From Palaemon carinicauda (Eukaryota > Arthropoda > Malacostraca > Decapoda > Palaemonidae), in the NCBI RefSeq assembly GCF_036898095.1, contig NC_090728.1:88731014-88795013 (forward strand): 64,000 nucleotides of DNA. The letters are read 5' to 3'. The notes under the pieces are model-generated. The model saw only the letters and a program-made list of their open reading frames with translations, ran no database searches and was not told the DNA's origin. Numbering within the stretch: position 1 is the first letter of the stretch; every line of letters begins with the position of its first letter. Below are positions 22,936 through 34,285 of this stretch, in pieces. The translations under genes were made by a program, and so were the position numbers.

Positions 22936-22937
<2 letters not shown>
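21397..22937 (-). repeat. 5' LTR of the Gmr1-like element
   Basis: Aligns end to end with 16354-17904 but with frequent substitutions and small indels, including a shorter GA run at 22211-22230. Confidence 0.8.
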
Positions 22938-22978
<41 letters not shown>

Positions 22979-23005
22979 CATACATATACTGTATGTATAT
23001 ACATA
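22933..23005. repeat. (CA)n-(TA)n microsatellite between LTR and DIRS copy B
   Basis: About 14 CA units followed by TA units and a TACATA/TATGTA stretch with inverted symmetry. DIRS copy B begins directly after it. Confidence 0.9.
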
Positions 23006-23220
23006 TTTTTGGGCTCGGCCATGTCATCCTGATGGAAGGTTCCTTTAGGTAGCTTTCTAAGGGATATTTGCTACAGTGATACTCCCAGAGAATTAACCGT
23101 AGGTCTCCAGAATTCTAACTCCTGGCGCGAGTATCCTTAATATAGCTTTAAGGATATTGCATAATATCATGGGACGTAATTTTTGATACGACACATAGCA
23201 ATTTTCACCCCGCTAAGTAT
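23006..23220 (+). repeat. left inverted terminal repeat of copy B
   Basis: Matches the reverse complement of 30360-30600 through GATACTCCCAGAGAATT, GTCTCCAGAATTCTAA, GGATAT.GCATAATATCA and GATACGACACAT. The similarity ends near 23220, where the leader differs from the fuller repeat on the right. Confidence 0.8.
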
Positions 23221-23259
23221 CCCGGCTTTGAAGTAAGACAGTAGCTCAGGGTGTATAGT

Positions 23260-23560
23260 CTTGCAGCCGACATTGTCGCCAACAGGGGAATCTTTGTTCT
23301 CTGCCGCCAACGACGGCGTTGGCACAGGAACCCATGCTTCCTTTGTTTACAGCCAAAAGTAGACGGCATACCTGCTGCCGCCTTTCTCCCCTGTATACTA
23401 TAAGACTACGTCTTGCAGCCGACAGGGGAATCTTTGTTCCTTTGCCACCCATGACGGCGTCGGCACAGGAAGCCATGCTTCCTTAGTTTTCAGCCGAAAG
23501 TAGGCGGCATACCTGTCGCCGCCTTTCTCCCCTGTAAACTACAAAACCCTTTTCCGTCCC
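23260..23560 (+). repeat. 152-bp tandem duplication in the leader of copy B
   Basis: CTTGCAGCCGAC begins at 23260 and 23412. Both units run through AGGGGAATCTTTGTTC, GACGGCGT.GGCACAGGAA and TGCCGCCTTTCTCCCCTGTA-type text with a few differences. It is noncoding as far as I can see. Confidence 0.85.
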
Positions 23561-24073
23561 CCCTCTTTCCTTTAGTGTCGGCCTAGCCGTCACAACATTC
23601 TTTCGCCGGTATTCAGACAGTCATCCCGGCTTGCCGGGTTGACTATGTTGCCGGCCGGGACCGTACCAGCGGCGGTTAGGTTGCCGCCTCGGCCACTTCC
23701 TCCTTATGTCCTTCCTCCACCGGAGGTGAATGCCCCGGGGGGAAAGACTGAGCCGGCCCTGACAGCTGCCGGTGGGAAACCCATTATACTGTTGAGAATT
23801 CTTCCATCCTCTCTTGGCCTGCCATCCACAAATCTTGCAACCGGCAGTACAGCCGGCGGCAAAAGTTGTGGCTGGATGGAAGCTAAAATCAGATGCATTC
23901 CTCCCCTTCCATAAGAACTCTCATTCTGGCAAAGAGACAGTAGGCCGCAGTAGCCCTCCCACACTTCCATTTATTGTGCTAAACCATAACAATAGGAAAC
24001 GCTCCTTTCCATTCCTTCTCTCTTTCTATCAGTTAGTGCCGCCAGGCACTAGCCTAACCCCGGTAGTATACCG

Positions 24074-24238
24074 GTAAAACTACAGTATAAAACAATACAG
24101 TAGTTAGTAAAACTACAGTATACAAGAATACAGTAGTGGGTAAAACTACAGTATACAACAATACAGTAGTTTGTAAAACTACAGTATATAACACTACAGT
24201 AGTTGGTAAAACTACAATATACAACAATACAGTAGTAT
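24074..24238 (+). repeat. 33-bp minisatellite, five units
   Basis: Each unit reads GTAAAACTACAGTATA followed by AACAATACAGTAGTT or close variants. Five units fill 165 bp in the leader upstream of gag. Confidence 0.9.
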
Positions 24239-24662
24239 AAGTATTTCTAACATACTCTGTGTATCCTATCACAGTCTATTGTTGGGATTGCATAACATGT
24301 TGAGATTGAAGTATTCCCTCAACACTCTGATGAATCCTTTGATTATCGGGACACTTATGGAACAACGTTCAATATTAATACTCTACAGGTGGAGAAGTTA
24401 GTATAAATATTAATTAACTCCAGCTCTACGTACCGGAGTCGTTCCATCCTGTATTTTCCCTTATAAGGAATTTAAATATTAATATTGACGGAGTCTCAGC
24501 GATTACCTGGGAGAGGAAACACAGATATGTGTCTTTCCTATTCCCTTTCTAGCTTACTATCCTAAGCTATTAAATATAATAGTAAGTATTACTAGTAAAA
24601 GTATGTTTTTATATCAACGATATAAACAACTGTATACTCATTTCACCTTTTTTCCTTTACAG

Positions 24663-26607
24663 GAGGAGCCAAAGGTGATGTGTGCAGTCGTGTTCTGCAA
24701 CCACAAGAGTAGGGACTTTTGTGGGCATACGATGTGCAGGTCTCATGCCTCCTGCTGCATCGTATCTGGATCCCTGAGGTACTGGGACCCGAAGGGTTGC
24801 TCCAACTGCTCGACCTTGCTAATCAACGCCTTTGGAGAAGATATCCCTCACACCACGGAGTCAAGGGATACAGCAAGGGAAACCCTTCGAAGGTGGGTAA
24901 GAGGATTCCAGAAGAACTCTCCAGGACCTTACCTACCTAATGAATCTATTAGGTGCCTTCTGTTCCCTAAGGCTCACACTAGTGCGTTAGTGCCCCAGGA
25001 ACAGGTCCAGCCTCCCTAAATTCAGCTAAAAATGGATGCGGACATCAACAAGGCACTGGAAGGCATGGACATCCACCAAGAACGGATGTCGGAGGTGTCC
25101 ACTGACACCGAACAGGACCTACTGCAAGAAGGCTCTGAAGAAGTAGTGGTTCAACCACCCACGGAGGGAGAAGGATCTGTTTCGACGGTGACTGAGGACC
25201 CGCAGTTCACTGTGACAGCATATCAACCTATGCCTTCAACCTCTTCAGCCCCAACTCCCCAACCAACTACACAGGTTGACAGGAGTGAAGAGCTCCTAGA
25301 GTCGATCCAGCAGATGTTGGCAGTGTTCCGGAAGGAACAAGAGGAGATAAAGCAAGATCTCAAAGAGATCTGCTAACCCCCTTAGAGTATCTGACCTCCC
25401 TCACTGCTCCGAAACCAACCCCTGGAGGCATATGGAGCACATGCCCATGATTAATGGGAAGCTTTTCATCTCCGAGAAGTTGGGAGCCAAACCCCTTGAA
25501 GATCTTCAATTCTGGCCCAGCTTTTCAGCATACCCAGATTGCTATGAGAGACTGCGAGATGAACCTGCATCCCGCGAGGAGACGGTACCCAAGGAAGTCA
25601 TTGTCTTTGAACACGACAAGGCACAAGCTATCCTAACCATGACCCTGAAAGGAGCTGGATATACCAACTCCAAAGTCTCGGCACTGAGCAAGAGGCACCC
25701 AACCTTCATTGCTCCTTCCTCCTGAACTTTTCCCTTTTCGGTGAAAGCCCTTGACTGTGTCATGAAAGCAGTCGAAGAGGGCAAACCTTGCCCAGTTCTA
25801 GAGGAATGCAAACCATTATCTCTAGCCATGCCTACCTATGAGGAGAAGTAGAAAGAAGTACATCTAACCTTCTCCGTCTCAAAGTTGGATCAGGAGATAG
25901 CAGGCCAGCAGTTCAATGAGAACCTTCCAAAGTAGCCAGACCATCTTTTGAGAAGGGAACAGGAGACGAAGGAAAGACTTGCCGCTTCCTTGTCTCATCG
26001 CAACTGCCTGGAAATGTGTGCAGGTCTAACCAATGCCCCAGACATGTACATGGTCTTAGCCAAGTCCCACATGGGTACCCTTGTGAAGGACCTATATGCC
26101 TTCATCAGGTCAAGGAGGACCTGTAGAGAACATTTGTTTGCCGCCGCAATGGTAAAACATGAACCCAGGAAGCTGATCTCATCATGCATCTGGGGTAAAG
26201 ACCTTTTCCCACAAGATGTGGTTCAAGAAGTCATTGCCAAAGCCGCCACGGAGAATAGAAACATTCTTCAAAAGTGGGGCATGTCTTCTAAAAGGAAATC
26301 ATCCTCAGACAGTGGTTCCCAGCCTAAGAACAAAAAGGCAAAGAAACCACGTAGACCTGCACAACTTCCGGCTGTGACCATGGCCACAGTGCCTCTAATG
26401 GTAACCCAGCCGCAAACCACCTTCCAGATGGTCCCTCAGCAGCTGGTGGCCCAATCACCTGTTTCTAACCCAGGTTTTGAGAGGCACACAACTACCTTTC
26501 GGCCCTACAAAGGTAGAGGTCCAAAAAGAGGCTCCTCAAGAAACCCCTCAAGGGGTAGAGGAGGACGCGGTCACGGAAGCAAGTCCTCAGGAACCTCTAA
26601 GCAATGA
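24663..26607 (+). pseudogene. gag: gag remnant (DIRS copy B)
   Basis: It starts at a splice-acceptor-like tract (TTTTTCCTTTACAG ends at 24662). The Cys/His-rich start follows (CAVVFC, DFCGHTMCRSHASC, then CSNC), then RRWVRGFQKNSPGPYLPNES. The first piece stops at 25017-25019. Others are 25032-25376 (acidic linker), 25432-25725 (HMPMINGKLFISEKLGAKPL) and 25948-26607, which ends in a basic, RG-rich tail (PSRGRGGRGHGS). Stops and frame changes show it is dead. Confidence 0.85.
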
Positions 26608-28310
26608 GAGGTTCTAGATAGGAGGCAGACTCTTCCACTTTCGGGATCATTGGACATTCGATCCTTGGGCCCACAGCCTAATCATGAATGGACTCGATTG
26701 GAAATGGAACAAAATTCCACCCCCTTTTCCAGAATTCTTCCAACACTCCACCCCCTTGTTGGAAGAATATACCTCAGAACTCTTGAACAAGAAGGTAATA
26801 AGGAAAGTGAAGTCCATCAGATTCCAGGGAAGGCTGTTCTGTGTTCCCAAGAAAGACTCAGACAAACTCAGAGTCATTCTAGACTTGTCTCCACTCAACA
26901 AGTTCATCGAGAACAACAAGTTCCAGATGCTTACCTTGCAACAAATAAGGACCCTTCTACCAAAAGGGGCGTACACAGTCTCAAAAGACCTGGCAGATGC
27001 TTACTGGCACCTACCAGTCAGTCGCCCCCTCTCCTCCTACCTAGGATTCAGGATACAGAAGACAAAATATGTCTTCACAGCCATGCCCTTAGGGCTAAAC
27101 ATAGCCCCAAGGATATTCACAAAGCTAGCGGATACAATCGTCCAACAACTACGCTCCGAAGGAATTCAGGTAGTAGCATACCTGGACGATTGGCTGGTGT
27201 GGGCAGCATCCAAGACTACTTATCTGCAAGTGGCCGGAAAGGTGATCCAGTTCCTGGAGCACCTAGGCTTCAAGATCAACCGCAAGAAGTCTCGCCTATC
27301 TTCAGTTCAGAAGTTTCAATGGTTAGGAACCCATTGGAACTTACAGTCACACCATCTCTCTATTCAACTAAATAAGAAGAGAGATAACGGGATCTGTCAA
27401 GAGACTAATCCAACACAAGAGGATTTCAAGACGCCAACAAGAAAGAGTATTGGCCTCGCTCCAGTTTGCAGCAGTGACAGACCCGGTGCTAAAAGCACGA
27501 TTGAAGGATGCGTCAGGAGTCTGGAGAATATATGCATCAAACGCTTGAAGAGATCAACTAAGGTTGACCCCGACCCGATTGCGCACGCTATGAAGGCCGT
27601 GGTCAACAGCCAAGAGCCTAGCACGGACAATTCCCTTGCAACCACCACAACCATCAGTGGTGATACACTAGAAGGATGGGGAGGCCATTCGCAAGAAAGG
27701 AAAGTGCAGGGGAATTGGTCGCACCAGTTCAAAACCTTTCATATCAACATCTTGGAGGCTATGGCAGTCTTCCTAACGTTGAAGAAACTATCCCCTCGCA
27801 GAGTAGTCCACATGAGACTGGCCCTGGACAACGAAGTGATAGTAAAATGTCTAAATCGACAAGGTTCGAGATCACCTCACAATCACGTGATGCTAGCCAT
27901 TTTCTACCTGGCAAGGAAGAAAAGATGGCACTTATCAGCAGTTCACCTTCAAGGGTTCCGCAATGTGACAGCGGACGCTCTATCCAGGCGAAAGCCGATA
28001 GTGACAGAATGGTTCCTAGACGCAGACTCATTCTCCTTCATCTCGGAAAAAGTCCCGGAACTGCAGATCGACCTCTTCGCAACGAGCGACAACAATAAAC
28101 TACCTCGTTATGTAGCCCCTTACGAGGACTCTCAAGCAGAAGCGATAGATGCCATGTCTCTCGACTGGAACAGATGGAATCGGATCTACCTGTCCCCACC
28201 AACCAATCTCCTGCTAAAAGTCCTCGACAAGCTATGATCTTTCAGAGGAACAGCTGCAGTAGTGGCCCCCAAATGGCCCAGAAGCAATTGGTTCCCTTTA
28301 GTTCTAGAAT
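26608..28310 (+). pseudogene. reverse transcriptase-RNase H (DIRS copy B)
   Basis: The frame 26684-28237 (517 codons) holds the RT with FQGRLFCVPKKDSDKLRVIL, KDLADAYWHLPV, LGLNIAPRIFTKLAD and an intact YLDD near 27179-27190. From about 27375 to 27665 the reading is out of frame by a pair of compensating indels, so the connection and early RNase H are scrambled although open. RNase H returns with TFHINILEAMAVFLTLKKLS, LNRQGSRSP and VTADALSR. The conserved post-RNase H block IDLFATSDNNKLPRYVAPYE follows, and a TGA at 28235 cuts off its end. Frame is +1 relative to gag. Confidence 0.85.
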
Positions 28311-28329
28311 TGAAACTGAAGCTGTTTCC

Positions 28330-29369
28330 TCTGCCGAACCCAGATGTCGACTGCCTACGCTTCATTCTTGAGAACCAACAACCTACATCTCATGATTTTC
28401 TCGCCTTAGCAGCGAGAAAAGGTTTGGGATCTCAAAGGACAAAATCGACTTCATCGAAGAATACAAGTCAAGTTCAACTAGGAGACAATATGAATCGTCT
28501 TGGAAGAAGTGGGTTTCCTTTGTGAAAGCAAGGAAACCAACAGAAATATCAATAGACTTCTGTCTTTCTTTCTTCATCCACCTACACGAACAAGGCCTGG
28601 CTTCCACCACAATAACTGCGTGTAAGTCGCCTTTGACTAGACCCATTCTGTACGCCTGTCAAGTCGACATCTCAGGTGAAATCTTAAATAAAATATCAAA
28701 AGCATGCGCTAGACTTAAGTCGGCATCCCCTCCAAAGCCCATAACGTGGTCTGTGGACAAAGTCTTACACTATGCTTCGAACTTGAACAATGAAGATTGC
28801 TCCCTACAGGATCTAACACAAAAAGTTATATTTTTGTTCGCTATACCCTCAGGGGATCGAGTTAGTGAAATAGTAGCTCTATCAAGAGATGAGGGCCATA
28901 TTCAGTTCACAGAAGTGGGAGAACTGAATCTTTTTCACGATCCTACCTTTCCTGCCAAAAACGAGCTACCCACCAAAAGGTGAGGTCCTTGGAGAATCTG
29001 CCCTCTGAAGGAAGATGTCTCTCTATGTCCAGTAGTGTCTAAAGGTCTATCTTTGAAGAACTTAAGACTTCAAGGGATGACAGTTCTTCATAGGCGAAAC
29101 CTCAGGATCAATCTTATCCCTGACACAACTGAGGGCGAAGCTCACCTACTTTATTCGCAGAGCGGATCCTGACAGTACACCCGCAGGTCATGATCCGACA
29201 AAAATTGCTTCCTCGCTGAACTTTTTTCAGTATATGGACTTTGATAGACTCCACTCATACACAGGTTGGAAATCCTCTAGAGTCTTCTATAAACATTATG
29301 CGAAGCAAGTGCACGAACTGAAACACTTTGTGGTGGTGGCAGGTAGTGTTATAAAACCTGTCATCTAGT
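28330..29369 (+). pseudogene. tyrosine recombinase remnant (DIRS copy B)
   Basis: Pieces match the recombinase of copies C and D: PTSHDFLALAARKG near 28385, then 28522-28983 with PTEISIDFCLSFFIHLHEQG, PSGDRVSEIVALSRDEG (first catalytic arginine, preceded by D instead of A) and LPTKR followed by TGA where the others have tryptophan. Beyond it HDPTKIASS replaces HDPRKVASS, so the second arginine is lost. The tyrosine region SRVFYKHYAKQ survives near 29280-29310. Confidence 0.8.
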
Positions 29370-29728
29370 GCTGCAATGAACAGTGAACTGTTTGGGACTT
29401 TATAGTTATGGGGGAAAAGGTGTTAACACCTTTCAGTGTAATACCTTTTATTAAGGGTCACCCTGGTGCCCCTGGAACTGTTCTTTATAGGTGTAGAATC
29501 AAACCAATAACACCAGTGCCGTGTGTACACTCGTACACAGTGTTTAAACTCATCCAACATCTACAGTGAAATTATCTTAATAATTTTACGATGATTTCGA
29601 GTGGCCATGTTTTAATATATATTTCTCCCCTTACAGGTGATAAATATATATGTACCTTTCGAATGTTGGTTGTAAAGGATATAATTCTATTTTAATACAT
29701 TCGTTGTTATATTTATGTTGTCAATACA

Positions 29729-29734
29729 AATAAA
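29729..29734 (+). terminator. polyadenylation signal AATAAA (copy B)
   Basis: Lies about 360 bases after the recombinase frame in a block (GCGTCTTATTCGCCCC) conserved after the signal in copies C, D and E. Confidence 0.5.
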
Positions 29735-30101
29735 TATAAAAAATGTATTTGCGTCTTATTCGCCCCATAAGTAGCTGAATAAAACTAGCTAGAGTTTCTT
29801 AATTATTTTTTCCTAAAAATAATGTAAACACTTAAATATGCTTATACGTGTGAACATAATTATGGTAAGTTAATTATATTTCTTCCGACGTTTACAAACC
29901 TTTTCGCTTCTATAGTCAGAGTTGACAGTTTCCCTGCAGGGGGCAGGAAGCCCTAAGGTCGTTCCAAGCTTAGCGGATATGACGAATAATGGTAGCGTCA
30001 TATATTATGTGGTCTGGGTGACCATATAGAAGCTGACCCAAGGTTAAGGCACTTATACAAACCCACATATATAGTACTTTCAAGTAATTCTCTGGTAAGC
30101 T

Positions 30102-30195
30102 TCCATCAGGACTACATGTCTGAGCCCAAAAAAACTAATTTTGAAGCAAAGCGAAAAATATATTTTTGGGTGAGATAGCCATGTCGTCTTGATGA
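30102..30195. repeat. internal complementary region (copy B)
   Basis: Reads TCCATCAGGACTACATGTC, TGAGCCCAAAA, then AATATATTTTTGGGTGAGA and TAGCCATGTCGTC. It is the reverse complement of the two element ends joined together, slightly decayed. Confidence 0.75.
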
Positions 30196-30359
30196 ACCTG
30201 CCCTCCTTTTTATGAAAGGGAATATACATATGTAACAATCCCCACCCGAAACTACTGTATTTGTAGTCTTCCATGCTTAATTGCAACAAGGAATGAGTTG
30301 CTATGCGTGGTGCTGTAGTAGTACGGGAAGGGGATCCACCGGGTAACCTTGATGACAGC

Positions 30360-30600
30360 TCCCCTTCATTTTCACCACTCTTCCTCCTCAGAGCGAAAAC
30401 TCTATTCGGAGTGAAGATTGCCATGTGTCGTATCAAGAAATACGTCCCCTGATATTATGCGATATCCTTGAGAATTTTCTTAAAGGATACTCGTGCCAAG
30501 AATTAGAATTCTGGAGACCTATGGTCAATTCTCTGGGAGTATCACTGTAGCTAAATATCCCTTAGAAAGCTGCCTAAAGGAACATCCATCAAAATCCGTT
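30360..30600 (+). repeat. right inverted terminal repeat of copy B
   Basis: Inverted copy of 23006-23220 plus further inner sequence. Near its outer end about 45 bases present in the other copies (the GACGACATGG...TTTTTCGCTTCG stretch) are missing, so ATCCATC runs directly into AAAATCCGTT. Confidence 0.75.
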
Positions 30601-31643
30601 ATATATTACGGCTGGCAAGCTAAACAACCTCTCTACTTCCAAACCAAACTCCCCTGTTTGCTTTTACATTAAATCTGTTACACTTGGAAATATTAATACC
30701 AAACTCTGAAACAGTTAAATAACTCCCAGACAGCAATATATAAAACACTGAATATCCAAAGGTCTCTTAAGTACACTCAAAACTAAACTTGGAATTATTA
30801 TTACGAATGCTCAAACAACTCTTAACTTCGGTTCATTAACAGGATACGAGCGGATATGCATTAAACACTGATGATTAAAATAATACACACTTTACAAAAA
30901 TAAATATATTCTATATAAATTACATCACTTTGAAAGAATTTCCATAAATCGAATAAATCACTCAAAATATTAAGTCTTAACAAAACTTAGATTGAGACCA
31001 AAATGTTATGATCTGAAAATTATATAACTACTTACTTAAAATACTAAATCTGAATAAACCTTAGACAAAGACAAAAGAAATACTTATGAAAATTATACAA
31101 TCACTTGTTTCACTTGAAATTAAACCTGAATACAATATTTAAGTTTGACACTTAATGAAAATAGATAACCAGACCACAATACAAGAACCTATCACCTTCC
31201 TACAGGGCCATTTACAAAAACTCTAAGAGAATTTTTATAAGTACTCACTATGATTACATAAAATCGTCACACGAAAACTTCATTATTTCACTGAAAACTT
31301 TTAAAACAATATACTGAGCTGCATGCAAGAGTGAGAGAGAGGGGGAGATGGCTGTCTTAAGGCTGGAATTCTCTATCTATCTAGGCAACCCTGGGGTTGC
31401 CTTTTTATATGAAACTCAGCTACTTAAGGAAGATTCCAGGAGAGCAAGTTCTGGAAGCGTAGGGGCTGGGCTAAGGTGTCAGAGTTACCAATTATTGCTC
31501 CGCCCACCCTTTGTCTCCGAAATAAAAAAAATATCCTATCATTGGGTTTTTCGCAAATTTTCCAAAACACATGGCATATTGCGAATTTTCTCTCAAACAT
31601 GATGTAATACCTCATAAAAATATAAAAAACATTACATAAGCCC
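30601..31643 (-). repeat. Gmr1-like LTR, piece 1 of 3
   Basis: Matches the Gmr1-like LTR (like 16437-17592), with GGCTGGCAAGCTAAACAACC, CTCCCAGACAGCAATATA, a short GA run near 31328 and ATTACATAAGCCC at the end, where DIRS copy C begins. Its other end meets copy B. Confidence 0.85.
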
Positions 31644-31998
31644 TTTTTGGGCTCAAGCCATGGCGTCCTGATGGAAGGTTTCATTTTGGTAGCTTCCTTG
31701 GGTAAATAACTACTAGATATTCCCAGAGAATTTAACCACAGGTTATCACAGAATTCTAACTTCTGGAGCGAGTATCCTAAAGGTTTCCCTTTAAGACATC
31801 GTATATCAACAGGGGACGCATGTATTAACGCGCCACATTGCTATCTGCACCCCACATAGAGTTAACACTTCGATGTGTAGGGGCGGAGAATAGCTGGGGA
31901 GCCGTTCCACAGCTAATCTCGTCCGTGGCTACTTTTGGTACTCGAAACGTAAACAAACGGGCGCCATTGCTAAATGACGTCACGTCCGTCCTCATCCT
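31644..31998 (+). repeat. left inverted terminal repeat of copy C
   Basis: About 355 bp, the inverse of 40074-40460, with only a few differences. It ends with GACGTCACGTCCGTCCTCAT, which includes the palindrome TGACGTCA (a CRE-type motif) and may belong to the promoter. Confidence 0.9.
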
Positions 31999-32066
31999 TC
32001 GCATAGTAGCTTGCCTTACTAAGACGGATTTTCCCTGTGCTTACTTTATCGACTTGCATCTTAGCC

Positions 32067-32102
32067 ATGTCTCTACCCTCGGCCTCGCCTTCTTCTGGAA
32101 AG
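32067..32102 (+). other. conserved ATG block, candidate first gag exon (copy C)
   Basis: ATG at 32067 reads MSLPSASPSSGK, then TTGAGTACC. If not spliced, the frame continues 13 codons to a stop at 32139-32141. The block lies about 70 bases inside the left terminal repeat and is shared by every copy with a readable leader. The reading phase after AAG at 32102 matches the phase at the gag acceptor (34286), but the base after AAG is T, so this is not a standard GT donor. Confidence 0.5.
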
Positions 32103-32141
32103 TTGAGTACCAGGTTCCAGTATTGTTTAAATAAGCTCTGA

Positions 32142-34269
32142 CCGTAAAGTAACTTTTACTTTTCGAGATATTTTATGTTTTTTGGCAGAGCTGTGCTGCT
32201 ACCGGACACGCCATTTTATGGCGTCGCTGTTGTCTTGCATGCCTTATTTAGCTAGCCTCAACAGCTTTTCCGGCCTTATTAACTAATCGATACTATTAGT
32301 TATTTAGTCTTCATAGCTAGGAACTTTATATATCGTGTTTTGACGCTCTTTTATTGGTCATCGCTTGACCCCATACCAGATCGCTAGCTTAGCCCCTAGG
32401 CCAGAGTGCCTATCATAAGTGTTCATGCATGATATATTACAGTGATCCTAGGTTAAGTTATGAAGATAGTGGCATTATTTTATGATACTGTTTACTGTGA
32501 TGCAAGTGTTTTCGCCTTCAGGGACCATATAGGGGATAGGTTTGATAGTGTGCCTTTCTAACCTAACCTAAATGTAGGACCCCTATATGCTCCCTTCACC
32601 CCCTGCCTTAGGGCATTCCCTCTGTGTAGCCTTGCTCCCCCTACCACGTAAGGGGATCAAGCTCATATTAGAGTACCTATCGCTTCTCTGTCCTCCCTAA
32701 GGGAATGATCCCCCCTTAGGATTGCGTCCGAGAATGAGGAACGGCCTGCCCTTCCTCTATTGCTGAGGCTAGGTTACCTGACCTTCCCTGCAATTGCGAT
32801 ACGTCTTCCAACCTTCCTGGTTCAGGGTGTAATATCCCTGCTCTAGGTTAGGCTTGGGGGGAGCTAGTTCTGTGCCTTGCTTGAAACGGTACCCATGCAC
32901 CGTTCTCAGCCAGGCTGCCTACCTTAGGCTAGGGAGCGTCCTCCCTTCCTTGGTGGCCGTTTTGGTACAGAACCTCCCCTATGGAAGACCCGTCTTCTTC
33001 TCCCCTCCCCACCTATCTCTTGTATGGCCTAGCCTATACTTAGGTTAGCCTATACCCTTCTATCCCCTGTCCTACAACTCCTCCTTAGGGTGGAGTGATA
33101 GGGCTACCTTGAGTCCCTGTGTGCAGTCCACTCTGGTACATATACCCTTCATAGTGGGGTTAGCCACTGGATGCGTTTTGTCCGCAGGGGTTCTCCTCCT
33201 CTTGGGTGTTCCCTAGCCCTCCCTTGGGCTACACTGGCTCCCGGCCGCCTGCGGCTCCCTGCCACTGGGTGATAGGGCTAGCCCCTATCATGGGTACACC
33301 CATTCAGGTGGGATGCCTTGGGGTTCGTGTCCGTACTCCTACATCCCTCCTTCTGTCTCTTTCACTGTCCTGGTGCCGGTCCCTTGCCGCCTCTACTGTC
33401 GGCGATACCGACCTCCCCCCTTGGTGACACCTTCCTTGCCCCCCGTGGCCGACAGCTCTCCGTGTGCCGGAGGGCTGCCGCCTCCCGTCGGCGTACAGCC
33501 GATGGCCTACCCTCATACCTCCTACCTTCGGTCGTCCGTCCATCGGACCGGCCTCCGGCGTGCCGGCATCCATTGCCGGCAGTCCGGTTCTGCTATAGCT
33601 CACCCTTGTCCCTGTCACCAAGCCGGCAACCGGAGCCGCCGGCGTGTCGCCGTTGTACCGGCGGCCGCCATCCTGGCATTACTCTTGACTTCTCTATTTG
33701 TCTTCCCTAATGCCAGAAACTCTGCTGGCGCATTCCGGAGGCGCCAAGAGACTTGCACCCCTTCTCCTAGCTATCAACACATGCTGATAGCCCTACCTTG
33801 CAACCAGATGGTTTGAATACATAAATAGATAGGTATTGTCTTACCGTTCTATTAGTAGCCGTGCTGTCTTCTTGTATATCACAATTTTCCAGCATGCTGT
33901 GTGTATCTTAGCACGGCTGGTTGCCGGAAACCGTTACCCTATGGGGTTTTCTACATCCCCAATTCAATGGTCTGAGTGGTCTCAGTCCCAGTTTTATATC
34001 CTTAGCAATTCCTTCTAGAATTCCCTTTGCCTCCCTGGCAATCTATGAAGAATTCTACCCTGTGTCCTCTGTCACAAACAAATTGCCTATGGATAAGGTT
34101 ACGGTTACCAGCCGGGCGGGTTATACGGAGTATGTGTCTATCTACTTCATTTCCCGCTCCACTCTCAAACATCACAATGTTTATATCACTTAAGATTAAG
34201 TTAAAAATTAACCTTTTAATATTTAACTTTAGAATATAAGTTATTAATATGACTTCCCCATACTCATGT
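32142..34269 (+). other. leader of copy C, probable intron
   Basis: No convincing gene. It is C/T-rich, with several CCTAACCTA-type strings, a CCGG-rich stretch at 33230-33700 and a conserved segment ending GGAGTATGTGTC at 34128-34139. That segment has a GTATGT donor-like motif in C, D and E. Copy F matches it closely throughout. Confidence 0.6.
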
Positions 34270-34285
34270 TCTCTTTCTCTTACAG
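34270..34285 (+). other. 3' splice acceptor before gag (copy C)
   Basis: TCTCTTTCTCTTACAG, a pyrimidine tract with CAG, lies immediately before GAGGAG. The same feature is found at 24650-24662 (B), 46745-46728 minus (D), 52527-52542 (E) and 62926-62941 (F). Confidence 0.7.

Larger units (their letters stand above)
16354..22937 (-). mobile_element. Gmr1-like Ty3/gypsy element, decayed, IN upstream of RNase H
   Basis: Two direct repeats of about 1.55 kb (16354-17904 and 21397-22937) flank a minus-strand interior. Reading 5' to 3' the pieces are a primer-binding site, Gag with a SCAN-like domain and one zinc knuckle, protease (DTG), integrase N- and C-terminal parts, RNase H, a stop codon, a polypurine tract and the 3' LTR. 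RNase H as the last domain, after integrase, is the Gmr1-type order rather than the usual RT-RH-IN. The RT body and the integrase core are deleted, and the frames carry stops. The LTRs differ at many places, so it is older than the plus-strand element. Confidence 0.75.
23006..30600 (+). mobile_element. DIRS-type retrotransposon copy B, decayed
   Basis: It begins TTTTTGGGCTCGGCCATGTC and ends ...TCAAAATCCGTT against LTR sequence at 30601. The order is left terminal repeat, leader with two kinds of tandem repeat, gag, RT-RNase H, recombinase, polyadenylation signal, internal complementary region and right terminal repeat. Its terminal repeats (ATACTCCCAGAGAATT, AGGTCTCCAGAATTCT) differ from those of C-F and match fragment G at 58604, so it belongs to a second subfamily. 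All coding frames are broken. Confidence 0.9.

Noticed and set aside
24054..24272. Minus-strand frame of repeated TVVLYTVVLPTT
   Set aside because: It is the 33-bp minisatellite read in a frame divisible by three, so it stays open by periodicity.
33304..33816. Three overlapping frames of 105-167 codons in the DIRS C leader
   Set aside because: The region is CCGG-rich, which removes stops in several frames at once. The frames are not kept in copies D and E, and none matches a known protein.
34090..34129. ATG at 34090 followed by a GTATGT donor-like site as the gag start exon
   Set aside because: The ATG is not kept in D, E or F, its frame enters the acceptor in the wrong phase, and the frame that fits has a stop just upstream.
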